A stretch of 6,288 nt of DNA, from positions 1 to 6,288 of the forward strand of contig PMLH01000445.1 in the NCBI GenBank assembly GCA_003159055.1, written 5' to 3'. The stretch comes from Myxococcales bacterium. GTDB lineage: Bacteria; Myxococcota; Polyangia; Fen-1088. The notes under the pieces are model-generated. The model did not search any database, was not told where the DNA came from, and saw only the letters and a program-made list of their open reading frames with translations. Of this stretch, positions 1 to 6,224 are shown piece by piece (position 1 is the stretch's first letter; the number at the start of each line of letters is the position of its first letter). Position numbers and translations under genes: made by a program.

Positions 1-1125
1 CCGCCGGTCACCATCAAGGTCAACGAAGCCGCCATCGCAGATCGCGCGTTTGCGGAAGGCTGGGTGGTCCCGAATCCTCCGAGCTTCCGAACCGGCAAAC
101 GGGTCGCTGTGGTCGGGTCGGGGCCGGCCGGGCTTGCGTGCGCGGCCGAGCTGAATCGCGCCGGACACGAGGTGACGGTCTTCGAACGCGCGGATCGCAT
201 CGGCGGCCTGATGATGTACGGCATTCCTGCGATGAAGCTCGACAAAGGCATCGTCGATCGCCGGGTCAAACTGCTCGCGCAAGAGGGCGTCAAGTTCGAA
301 ACCAACACCGAGGTGGGCAAGACGTTCCCGACGGACAGGTTGCGCAAGGAATTCGATGCCATCGCCCTGTGTGGCGGCGCGACGGTGCCGCGTGACTTGC
401 CGGTGGAGGGGCGCAACCTGCATGGCGTCCACTTCGCGATGGAGTTCCTGACTGCGAACACCAAGCACCTGCTCGACGGTGCCAAGGCGGAGGCTGGGCT
501 GATTTCGGCCAAGGACAAGCACGTGATCGTGATCGGTGGCGGCGACACTGGCACCGACTGCGTGGGCACGTCACTGCGCCATGGTTGCAGGGGCATCGTG
601 CAATTCGAGTTGCTTACCCGTCCGCCCGACGCGCGCGCCGACGACAACCCTTGGCCACAGTGGCCGAAGATCTTCCGCGTCGACTACGGCCAGGAGGAAG
701 CGGCCGCCATTTTTGGGCAGGATCCTCGCCAGTTCAACGTGCAGACCAAGCGCCTGCTTGGCGACGACAAGGGCCAGGTCGTGGGGATCGAAGTGGTCGA
801 GGTTCGCTTCGTTTCGCAAGCGGGGGGACCGCCGAAGATCGAGGAGGTGCCCGGCACAGCGCGCACCCTGCCCGCCGATTTGGTGCTGCTCGCGATGGGC
901 TTTCTGGGGCCCGAAAAGAACGGACTGCTCTGCGACCTCGACGTGAAGCTCGACGGTCGCGGCAACGTCGTCACCGACCAGAACAAGCAGACCAATGTTC
1001 CTGGCGTGTTTGCGGCTGGGGACATGGCGCGCGGGCAGTCGCTGGTGGTGTGGGCCATCGCCGAGGGACGCAACGCTGCGATCGGTGTCGATCGCTATCT
1101 GATGGGCGAGACGGTCCTCGAATAG
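1..1125 (+). CDS. gltD: Glutamate synthase [NADPH] small (beta) subunit, 5'-truncated by the window edge
   Basis: The small subunit of glutamate synthase (GOGAT) oxidises NADPH through FAD and passes electrons via Fe-S clusters to the large subunit GltB, which makes glutamate from glutamine and 2-oxoglutarate in the cytoplasm. The frame is open from base 1, and 374 residues are visible. The family is usually about 480-500 residues, so roughly 110 N-terminal residues, including most of the cysteine-rich Fe-S domain, lie upstream. Visible residues 39-44 are GSGPAG, the first dinucleotide-binding fold, followed by an [15 protein letters not shown] stretch typical of GltD. A second fold, IGGGDTGTD, is at 178-186. 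[19 protein letters not shown] follows (216-234), and the FAD-site segment [11 protein letters not shown] is at 337-347. The GTG at 64 is internal, because homologous sequence ([10 protein letters not shown]) continues upstream of it. gltB is expected upstream but is not seen. No U-tract terminator follows the stop. Confidence 0.95.
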   Translation, partial: PPVTIKVNEAAIADRAFAEGWVVPNPPSFRTGKRVAVVGSGPAGLACAAELNRAGHEVTVFERADRIGGLMMYGIPAMKLDKGIVDRRVKLLAQEGVKFETNTEVGKTFPTDRLRKEFDAIALCGGATVPRDLPVEGRNLHGVHFAMEFLTANTKHLLDGAKAEAGLISAKDKHVIVIGGGDTGTDCVGTSLRHGCRGIVQFELLTRPPDARADDNPWPQWPKIFRVDYGQEEAAAIFGQDPRQFNVQTKRLLGDDKGQVVGIEVVEVRFVSQAGGPPKIEEVPGTARTLPADLVLLAMGFLGPEKNGLLCDLDVKLDGRGNVVTDQNKQTNVPGVFAAGDMARGQSLVVWAIAEGRNAAIGVDRYLMGETVLE

Positions 1126-1157
1126 CCCGCGCCGATTCGGTGCGCAAGGGTTGGCTA

Positions 1158-1186
1158 TTGCTTGTCGGCCGTTCCTGCCCTTAAAT
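1158..1186 (+). promoter_or_regulatory. Candidate sigma70-type promoter for the TonB-dependent receptor gene
   Basis: TTGCTT (1158-1163) and TTAAAT (1181-1186) are separated by exactly 17 bases. They match the -35 and -10 consensus at 3 of 6 and 4 of 6 positions. TTAAAT is the most AT-rich patch in the gap after gltD. Transcription would begin near 1193, about 67 bases before the receptor start codon, which would place the foldable element at 1201-1243 almost at the 5' end of the mRNA. The match is weak, so this is inference. Confidence 0.3.
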
Positions 1187-1200
1187 TCCCTAAAGGTGAC

Positions 1201-1243
1201 GCCGAGTTCCGTCGAGATGACGGAACGCCTTCGGCAACTCGGC
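1201..1243 (+). promoter_or_regulatory. Candidate structured 5' leader (three-way junction) or operator dyad
   Basis: The sequence shows three nested perfect helices. The closing stem is GCCGAG (1201-1206) with CTCGGC (1238-1243). A 7-bp hairpin is TTCCGTC (1207-1213) with GACGGAA (1219-1225) around a GAGAT loop. A short hairpin is GCC (1227-1229) with GGC (1233-1235) around TTC. Only C1226 and A1236-A1237 stay unpaired at the junction. The closing stem ends directly before the ribosome binding site. It could be a cis-regulatory RNA controlling translation. Alternatively, the central inverted repeat, 8 bp if G1206-C1226 is counted, could be a repressor or activator operator. It does not resemble a riboswitch class I can name. 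Confidence 0.35.
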
Positions 1244-1250
1244 AAAGGGA
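1244..1250 (+). promoter_or_regulatory. Ribosome binding site of the receptor gene
   Basis: AAAGGGA ends nine bases before the ATG at 1260 and begins at the base after the last paired base of the candidate leader structure. It is a modest Shine-Dalgarno match but the only one near this start, and it supports ATG 1260 as the initiation codon. Confidence 0.45.
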
Positions 1251-1259
1251 TCCCATCGG

Positions 1260-4200
1260 ATGAAAACAACATATGCCCTAGATTGGAGTCTGTGCGGCGG
1301 GCTCAAAGCTTCCTTCCGTGGCCGCGCGGCGGCCCCGCGCCGACGTTTCTGGACGGGATTCGCGAAGTACGTTGTCGTTTCACTGACCATCCTTTCTCTG
1401 ATGAGGGAAGGCTCTGCGTACGCGGCGGCATCTGTCGAGGGAGCAATCTTGGGTCAGGTCAGGGACCTGGACAGCGGCCAACCGGTTTCTGGCGCGACGG
1501 TCGTTGCCAGCGGTCCGGAAGGCGATGTGGCGACCTTCACGGATGCAAAGGGCAATTATCAATTGCGCGCACTGCCGATCGGTCACTACACGGTGCGCTT
1601 TCACCGCGATGAGGTGTTGGCCGAGCGCGATGCGACAGTCGGCGTGGACAAGATCGTGCGAGTCAACATCCGGCTGCCGGCCGTTCCGTCGGAAACGCAA
1701 ACCGTTGCTGCGCCTTACGTTGCGCCGCTCATTGACGTCGGGTCGTCGCGCATCGGCACCACGTTTCGATCCGACTTCATCGACAATGTTCCCAACCGTG
1801 GCGACGACGTATTGTCGCTCATCGCAAAGACACCGGGTGGATACAACGAGCAGCTGGGACCTGCCGGAGCCGTCAACAATCCGGTCGGGCTGTCACTGTC
1901 TGGGGGCACCGGGGCGGACAACTCCTATTACCTCGATGGTTTGAATGTGACGTCGATCCGTGACGGATTGCTGGGCACCAATTTGAAGTCCGCCTTTCTA
2001 GAAGAAGTTGAGGTGATGAGCTCGGGGTTCGGAGTCGAGTACGGGCGGGCCTTGGGGGGCGTGGTCAACATGGCCTTGAAGTCCGGCACCAATGAATGGA
2101 AAGGCAGCGCATTCTCCTGGGTCGAACCGGGCTGGATGGCTGGCAGCCAACACCGAATCCAGAGTCGCGCTACGGTGCTAACCGGGAACACACAACCCGA
2201 CTACACGACCCAGCTTGGCGCCGAAGTCGGTGGTCCCATCATCAAGAACAAGCTGTTCGTTTGGTTTGGCTATGTGCCCGAAATCAGTCGAAGCCACTTC
2301 GTGCAGTACACCGATAGTTTCGTCGACCGTGACCGCAACGGACAGTTCGACACCAACCCGGATGGCTCGCCCGTCGTCGATCCACTGTTCACCCGATTGA
2401 TTCCCCAAGAATCCACCACGCACAACTATGCCGGCCACGTCACCTGGCGGGTCGCACCCGACCAGATGCTGAGTCTCAGCTTGGTTGGGATTCAGAAGGA
2501 CGAGGAGTTTATGCGTGGCGCGAACATGGACGTGATGGCCGGCATGAGCCACGAGATCACTAGCCGCCAGGATGTGATTGCGCGTTGGCAGTCGGCTTTC
2601 TTCGAGCGGCACTGGCGGATCGATGCATCAGTAGGTCTTCACAATGAAGGCTACTCTCGCCATTCACCGTACGGTGACATGGAGAGCATGAATGACATCA
2701 CCTGGAAGAACAACCCATCGTTGGGGCAATTCGATCCCATCGCTGCTCCCTATTGCCGCGCCGATCCCACCACTGGCTTTGACCCGTGTCCGGTGCAGGG
2801 ATACCAGTCGGGCGGCTACGGGGCGATGCGCGAGATGACGGCCCGTCGGTGGGCCGGCCAAATCAAGAGCACCCATGTTTTCAACGGATTTGGTCTGCAC
2901 GAACTGAAATACGGCGTCGACTACGAGCTCAATCAATTCGACGACAAGGTCTGGAACTCAGGAATCAATGGCTCGCGCGGATCGACGACTGTCTACCCGG
3001 ATAGCCCCTATACCTACTCGTTCTACCGGCTTCCCTACAGTGATTCGATTTTCAATCACGACGCGACAGAGCTTGGGCCAAACGGTCTCTACTATCAGGA
3101 CTCAATTCATGCCAAGACGACCGCGCTCAATCAGGCCGCGTTCATACAGGAGAGCTACCTTCCCCTGCCGAACCTCACCATCAACCTCGGATTGCGCTGG
3201 GAGGCCCAACGCCTGACCGACTATCAAGGCAACACGGCACTTTCCATCACCGACTCGCTGGCGCCGCGGGTAGGCGTGGTCTACGACCCGACCAAGGAAG
3301 GCCGGTCCAAGATCTATGCGCATTTTGGCCGCTACTACGAATCCATCCCTATGGACCTCGCTGACAAAGCATTCGGTGGCCAAGGTGCCGTGGTGACTTC
3401 ATATTCTGCTGGGTGTGCTACCCCAGGGTCATTGTCCAGCTGCGGGGCACCTGACCAAGCCTTCGCAGTCACTGGTGACCGCCTCTACGTCATGCCCCAC
3501 ATCAAGGGCGCGTATAACAACGAAGTCGTGTTGGGTGCTCAGTACCAGTTGCTGCAGGACTTGGTCATCGGCGGCGCGGTTATCTACCGCTGGCTGGGTC
3601 GCGCCATCGAGGACACCGGAGGAAGCCTGGAGAGCGGGCAGGGCCCGAGCATTCTGGCCAATCCCGGCACCGCAGACAGTGCTGCTGTTGCGGATCTCAA
3701 GAACCGGGCCGCTGGGTTGCAGGCGGCCGCAGCGCTGCCGGACGCAACGCCGGCCACCAAGGCGGCAGCGGCGCAGGCCCAGGCGTTGGCTGATGCGGCC
3801 CAGATGCCGAATCCCGAGAGGACCTACAAGGCGATTCAGCTGACCGCGAGCAAGCGGCTGGCAAAGAACTGGTTTTTTGCCGGCTCGTACACGTATTCGC
3901 GCACCATGGGCAACTACACCGGGCTCTATGCGGCGGATTATGGCCAACTGAATCCCAATACCTCCATGCAGTTCGACGTCCGAGAGCTGATGGTCAACCA
4001 ACACGGGCCAATGCCGAATGACCGTCCTCACGTCATACACGTGGATGGTTTTTACCAGTACGTTCGAGGGCGGCACATGCTGACGCCCGGTTTGGGATTC
4101 GTCGGAATGTCGGGGCAGCCATTGACGCCGCTTGGTGCCTCTGCAGATGGCGCCGACACGGTGTTCATTCTTCCGCGTGGTTCAGCCGGCCGTACGCCGT

Positions 4201-4463
4201 TTTTCACACAGCTCGACTTTCACCTTTCCTATCGGACAAAGATGTCGAATGGACTTGCTGCCGAGACCTTCGTCGACGTGTTCAACATCCTCAACCAGAA
4301 GACGGTGTTGACCGAGGATCAGGAGTACACGACCGACAGCGTAAACTTCGATTCCAGCGGCAAGCCGATTCCACCTGCCGCACAGGGAAATCCCAACTAC
4401 CTTCGCGCGACCTCGTACCAGACTCCGATATCGGGTCGTATGGGCGTCCGGGTCTTTTTCTAG
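1260..4463 (+). CDS. TonB-dependent receptor with N-terminal carboxypeptidase-regulatory-like domain (Oar/SusC-like style)
   Basis: An outer-membrane protein of 1067 residues, presumably energised by TonB-ExbB-ExbD; the substrate cannot be told from sequence. It has a long signal region (1-57) with an arginine-rich start, a hydrophobic core YVVVSLTILSL (37-47) and an AYAAA cleavage area. Residues 58-140 are a carboxypeptidase-regulatory-like beta-sandwich (GQVRDLDSGQPVSGATV, FTDAKGNYQLRALPIGHYTV). ETQTVAA (145-151) sits where a TonB box is expected. The plug spans about 160-275, with the hallmarks ADNSYYLDGLNVTS and YGRALGGVVNMALKSGTNEWKG (latter starting at 261). The barrel fills the rest and ends in the alternating hydrophobic run MGVRVFF with a terminal Phe, as BAM substrates do. 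Oddities are a DxDxNGxxD motif (356-364), two close cysteine pairs (499/510, 719/728) and an Ala-rich insertion (804-849). Related myxobacterial Oar takes part in protein export, so import should not be assumed. Confidence 0.93.
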   Translation: MKTTYALDWSLCGGLKASFRGRAAAPRRRFWTGFAKYVVVSLTILSLMREGSAYAAASVEGAILGQVRDLDSGQPVSGATVVASGPEGDVATFTDAKGNYQLRALPIGHYTVRFHRDEVLAERDATVGVDKIVRVNIRLPAVPSETQTVAAPYVAPLIDVGSSRIGTTFRSDFIDNVPNRGDDVLSLIAKTPGGYNEQLGPAGAVNNPVGLSLSGGTGADNSYYLDGLNVTSIRDGLLGTNLKSAFLEEVEVMSSGFGVEYGRALGGVVNMALKSGTNEWKGSAFSWVEPGWMAGSQHRIQSRATVLTGNTQPDYTTQLGAEVGGPIIKNKLFVWFGYVPEISRSHFVQYTDSFVDRDRNGQFDTNPDGSPVVDPLFTRLIPQESTTHNYAGHVTWRVAPDQMLSLSLVGIQKDEEFMRGANMDVMAGMSHEITSRQDVIARWQSAFFERHWRIDASVGLHNEGYSRHSPYGDMESMNDITWKNNPSLGQFDPIAAPYCRADPTTGFDPCPVQGYQSGGYGAMREMTARRWAGQIKSTHVFNGFGLHELKYGVDYELNQFDDKVWNSGINGSRGSTTVYPDSPYTYSFYRLPYSDSIFNHDATELGPNGLYYQDSIHAKTTALNQAAFIQESYLPLPNLTINLGLRWEAQRLTDYQGNTALSITDSLAPRVGVVYDPTKEGRSKIYAHFGRYYESIPMDLADKAFGGQGAVVTSYSAGCATPGSLSSCGAPDQAFAVTGDRLYVMPHIKGAYNNEVVLGAQYQLLQDLVIGGAVIYRWLGRAIEDTGGSLESGQGPSILANPGTADSAAVADLKNRAAGLQAAAALPDATPATKAAAAQAQALADAAQMPNPERTYKAIQLTASKRLAKNWFFAGSYTYSRTMGNYTGLYAADYGQLNPNTSMQFDVRELMVNQHGPMPNDRPHVIHVDGFYQYVRGRHMLTPGLGFVGMSGQPLTPLGASADGADTVFILPRGSAGRTPFFTQLDFHLSYRTKMSNGLAAETFVDVFNILNQKTVLTEDQEYTTDSVNFDSSGKPIPPAAQGNPNYLRATSYQTPISGRMGVRVFF

Positions 4464-4490
4464 GTTCGTCCTCCCGCGCTCTGGCCGCGG

Positions 4491-4503
4491 CCGGCAAAGC
4501 CGG
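4491..4503. terminator. Small hairpin in the convergent gap, possible bidirectional terminator
   Basis: CCGGC (4491-4495) and GCCGG (4499-4503) form a perfect 5-bp stem with an AAA loop, extendable by two G-U pairs outward on the + strand. It lies 27 bases after the receptor stop and just beyond the rlmI stop, where a shared terminator is expected. No T-run follows on either strand, so intrinsic termination would be weak. A GC-palindrome GGCCGCGGCC (4483-4492) overlaps its left arm. Confidence 0.25.
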
Positions 4504-4514
4504 TTGTCGCCAAC

Positions 4515-4527
4515 GTGGTTAGACCAC
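4515..4527 (-). terminator. Hairpin spanning the rlmI stop codon
   Basis: GTGGT (4515-4519) and ACCAC (4523-4527) are perfect complements around a TAG loop on the + strand. On the minus strand the rlmI TAA stop (4521-4519) falls in the loop and distal arm. It may help termination or 3'-end stability together with the neighbouring hairpin, but there is no U-tract, so the role is uncertain. Confidence 0.2.
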
Positions 4528-5724
4528 TCTCAGCACCCAGCACTTGAGGTGGCCGGTCTCGGGCACGCCCACCAACTCGGGATGGTCGCGTCCCGCGCCC
4601 ATGCGCGCCAGGACCTGCACGTTCCGGCCGCTGTCGGCTGCAGCTTCGGCGATGAGCTGATCGAAGTGCTCGCGCGAAACGCGGCCCGAGCACGAGCACG
4701 CCACCACCAGCCCATTGGCAACAGCCAGCCGCAGCCCTCGCAGGATGACCTCGCGATAGGCTCGGTCGGCCGCCGTGTCGCCGCTCTTGCGTTTGGCGAA
4801 GGCAGGCGGGTCGAGCACCACCACGTCGAACCTCTTTCCGTCACCTTCCAGCGAGCGCAGCAGATCGAAGGCATTGGTGTGGTCCACGGTCATGTTGGCC
4901 AGGCCGTTGCGTTCAGCATTGGCCTTGGTGCGCGCCACGGCTTGGGCGTCTTCGTCGTTCGCCAGCACGGGGCCGCCCTTGCGCGCGAGCGCAAGCGCAA
5001 AGCCGCCGTGGTAGGTGAAGGCGTCGAGGCATCGGGCGCCCTTCGGTGTCAGCTCGGCGATGAGCGCATGGTTGTCGGCCTGGTCGAGAAATCCGCCTGT
5101 CTTGCTGTCGGTGAAGAGATCCGCGACCAGGCGATTTTCGCCCAAACGGTACTCGACTTCGGTTGCGCCGCCACCGGCTAGGATTGCCTTCTGCCGCGGC
5201 AGTCCTTCGAAATCGCGCGCAGATCCGTCGTCGCGAGAAATCACCAGGCGTACGCCGAGGAGACGTTCAACTATCGCGCCCAACTTCGCCCGATGCGCGT
5301 CCATCGCCACCGACGTGGTCTGCATGACGGCGACGTCGCGGTAGACGTCGACGAAAAGTCCGGGCAGGCCGTCGCTCTCGCCATGGGCCACGCGGAAAGC
5401 ATCGCGGTCAAGGCGCAGACTTTCGCGTCTGGCGCGTGCGCGTGCAAGACGTTCCTCAACCATTCGGAGAAGATCCGGGGCAGCCTCGGCAGATCCGTCC
5501 CTGTCCAGCACGCGGAGCGCGACGGGAGAGTGCAGCGACCAAGTCGCCAGGGCAAGCAGTCGCCCACGCTCGTCGGTAACCCGAACCACGGCAGGGCCGC
5601 CCGAGGTAGCATCGCTGTCGGGGCCGTCGATCACGTCCTGGCGGTAGATCCACGGATGCCCCGAGGCGACGCGCGTCCGGCCTCGGGCCACGATTCTTAC
5701 CGACGGAATGTGTGTGCTGGCCAT
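4519..5724 (-). CDS. rlmI: 23S rRNA (cytosine-5-)-methyltransferase, RlmI family
   Basis: A cytoplasmic SAM-dependent RNA methyltransferase; in E. coli RlmI makes m5C at 23S rRNA position 1962. This protein has 401 residues against about 396 for the E. coli enzyme. Residues 5-77 form the N-terminal PUA-like RNA-binding domain (ASGHPWIYRQDV). The central domain has the family signature HGESDGLPGLFVD (114-126). The Rossmann-fold methyltransferase has KTGGFLDQ (208-215), the SAM-binding LDAFTYHGGF (233-242), motif IV VVLDPPAFAKRK (302-313) and the cysteine motif CSCSG (343-347) expected to hold the catalytic Cys. It ends with DHPELVGVPETGHLKCW, as in RlmI. ATG 5724 is chosen because homology begins just after it and a promoter-like element sits directly upstream. 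An in-frame ATG at 5775 has a better Shine-Dalgarno (AAGGA, 5790-5786) but would add 17 residues without family likeness. Convergent with the receptor gene, divergent from the lipoprotein gene. Confidence 0.88.
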   Translation of the reverse strand: MASTHIPSVRIVARGRTRVASGHPWIYRQDVIDGPDSDATSGGPAVVRVTDERGRLLALATWSLHSPVALRVLDRDGSAEAAPDLLRMVEERLARARARRESLRLDRDAFRVAHGESDGLPGLFVDVYRDVAVMQTTSVAMDAHRAKLGAIVERLLGVRLVISRDDGSARDFEGLPRQKAILAGGGATEVEYRLGENRLVADLFTDSKTGGFLDQADNHALIAELTPKGARCLDAFTYHGGFALALARKGGPVLANDEDAQAVARTKANAERNGLANMTVDHTNAFDLLRSLEGDGKRFDVVVLDPPAFAKRKSGDTAADRAYREVILRGLRLAVANGLVVACSCSGRVSREHFDQLIAEAAADSGRNVQVLARMGAGRDHPELVGVPETGHLKCWVLRVV

Positions 5725-5732
5725 GGCGAATG

Positions 5733-5761
5733 AGCATAGGACGGCCGAGCCACCGGTCCAA
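5733..5761 (-). promoter_or_regulatory. Candidate promoter of rlmI, placed for a leaderless mRNA
   Basis: On the minus strand TTGGAC (5761-5756) is followed after exactly 17 bases by TATGCT (5738-5733). The -10 keeps T, A, T and the final T of the consensus (4 of 6), and the -35 keeps TTG. The -10 ends eight bases before the ATG at 5724, so transcription would start at or very near the start codon. No Shine-Dalgarno lies in the gap, which fits leaderless initiation. It also argues against the upstream start at 5775, which would precede this promoter. Confidence 0.4.
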
Positions 5762-5813
5762 GAACACTTGCCCATCGTCACGCGATCCTTCTCGGCGAGC
5801 AAGGCGCAATTCG

Positions 5814-5822
5814 TGGCACAAT
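5814..5822 (+). promoter_or_regulatory. Candidate extended -10 promoter of the small lipoprotein-like gene
   Basis: TG (5814-5815), one base, then CACAAT (5817-5822) forms an extended -10 element with 4 of 6 matches to TATAAT. No convincing -35 is seen 16-18 bases upstream, which an extended -10 can tolerate. It ends nine bases before ATG 5832, so the transcript would start about 2-3 bases before the start codon. There is no Shine-Dalgarno, consistent with leaderless translation. Confidence 0.3.
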
Positions 5823-5831
5823 GGCGCCGTC

Positions 5832-6209
5832 ATGCCGTCCCATCGCCGCTTGCCCCACGCGGTCTCGTTTCTGGCCATCGTTCTTGTCACCTTCGGCCTG
5901 CTCGGGGCTGGATGCGCTAGGCCGTATGCCGGCCCCAAGACCTTGGCCGCTCTCGGCGCCGGGCTGCTCGCTGGCGGGGGGACGACCTGGGTGGTCGGCG
6001 AACGCGAGAATCGGCATGGCGTGGCGGTAACCGGTCTGATCACGACGGTGGTTGGCGCAGCGGCCGTGGTCGCCGCCGGCGGATGGCTGGCGGCCGGGGT
6101 GGCGTGCACGGAAGACCCAGATTGTCCACGCACCGAGGAATGTCGAGAGATCCCCACGCGGCCCGGGGGCGTGCCGTACCGCCAGTGCATGCCCAGGCAA
6201 ACGCCGTAG
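5832..6209 (+). CDS. Small putative lipoprotein with glycine/alanine-rich hydrophobic segments and Cys-rich tail
   Basis: I do not recognise a named family for this 125-residue protein. It starts with a basic n-region (MPSHRRLPH), then a hydrophobic stretch AVSFLAIVLVTFGLLGAGC ending at Cys28, which resembles a lipoprotein signal; the -3 residue is Gly rather than the usual Leu, so lipidation is likely but not certain. Two hydrophobic Gly/Ala-rich segments follow (about 36-56 and 63-90), with glycine spacing suited to packed membrane helices. The soluble tail has Cys 92, 98, 104 and 119, starting CTEDPDCP, a pattern frequent in secreted or lipid-anchored myxobacterial proteins and probably disulphide-bonded. 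ATG 5832 is preferred because it directly opens the signal sequence; the frame stays open back to 5712, but that stretch is Arg/Ser-rich, lacks likeness to coding sequence, and overlaps the divergent rlmI promoter. An envelope location is inferred; function is unknown. Confidence 0.7.
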   Translation: MPSHRRLPHAVSFLAIVLVTFGLLGAGCARPYAGPKTLAALGAGLLAGGGTTWVVGERENRHGVAVTGLITTVVGAAAVVAAGGWLAAGVACTEDPDCPRTEECREIPTRPGGVPYRQCMPRQTP

Positions 6210-6224
6210 CAAAGGTGGGGAGCG

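Noticed and set aside
1129..1145. Imperfect GCGC...GCGC hairpin just after the gltD stop as an intrinsic terminator
   Set aside because: The stem is interrupted and no T-run follows, so the terminator call is not supported.
1126..1259. Cobalamin or other known riboswitch before the receptor gene
   Set aside because: At 134 bases the gap is short for a B12 riboswitch, no B12-box-like sequence is seen, and no other known riboswitch signature was recognised.
571..1272. Long open frame (233 codons) on the minus strand opposite gltD
   Set aside because: It lies antisense to strongly conserved gltD sequence. Long antisense frames are expected in GC-rich genes, and its translation shows no domain or signal.
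3429..4076. Minus-strand open frame of 215 codons inside the receptor gene
   Set aside because: It mirrors the receptor coding strand, including the Ala-rich GC-rich segment, and shows no independent start signal or protein features.
4504..5181. Open frame of 225 codons on the plus strand across rlmI
   Set aside because: It is the antisense shadow of well-supported rlmI motifs, and its product is His/Ala/Arg-rich with no recognisable fold.
5725..5802. N-terminal extension of RlmI from TTG 5802 or ATG 5775
   Set aside because: The added residues (MGKCSWTGGSAVLCSFA) do not resemble the family N-terminus, codon third positions are less GC-rich than in the gene, and the best promoter lies inside this stretch. 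The AAGGA before 5775 keeps the alternative open.
5814..5829. Sigma54 (-24/-12) promoter suggested by TGGCAC
   Set aside because: The GC expected ten bases after GG at 5815-5816 is missing; CC is at 5827-5828. The segment fits an extended -10 better.
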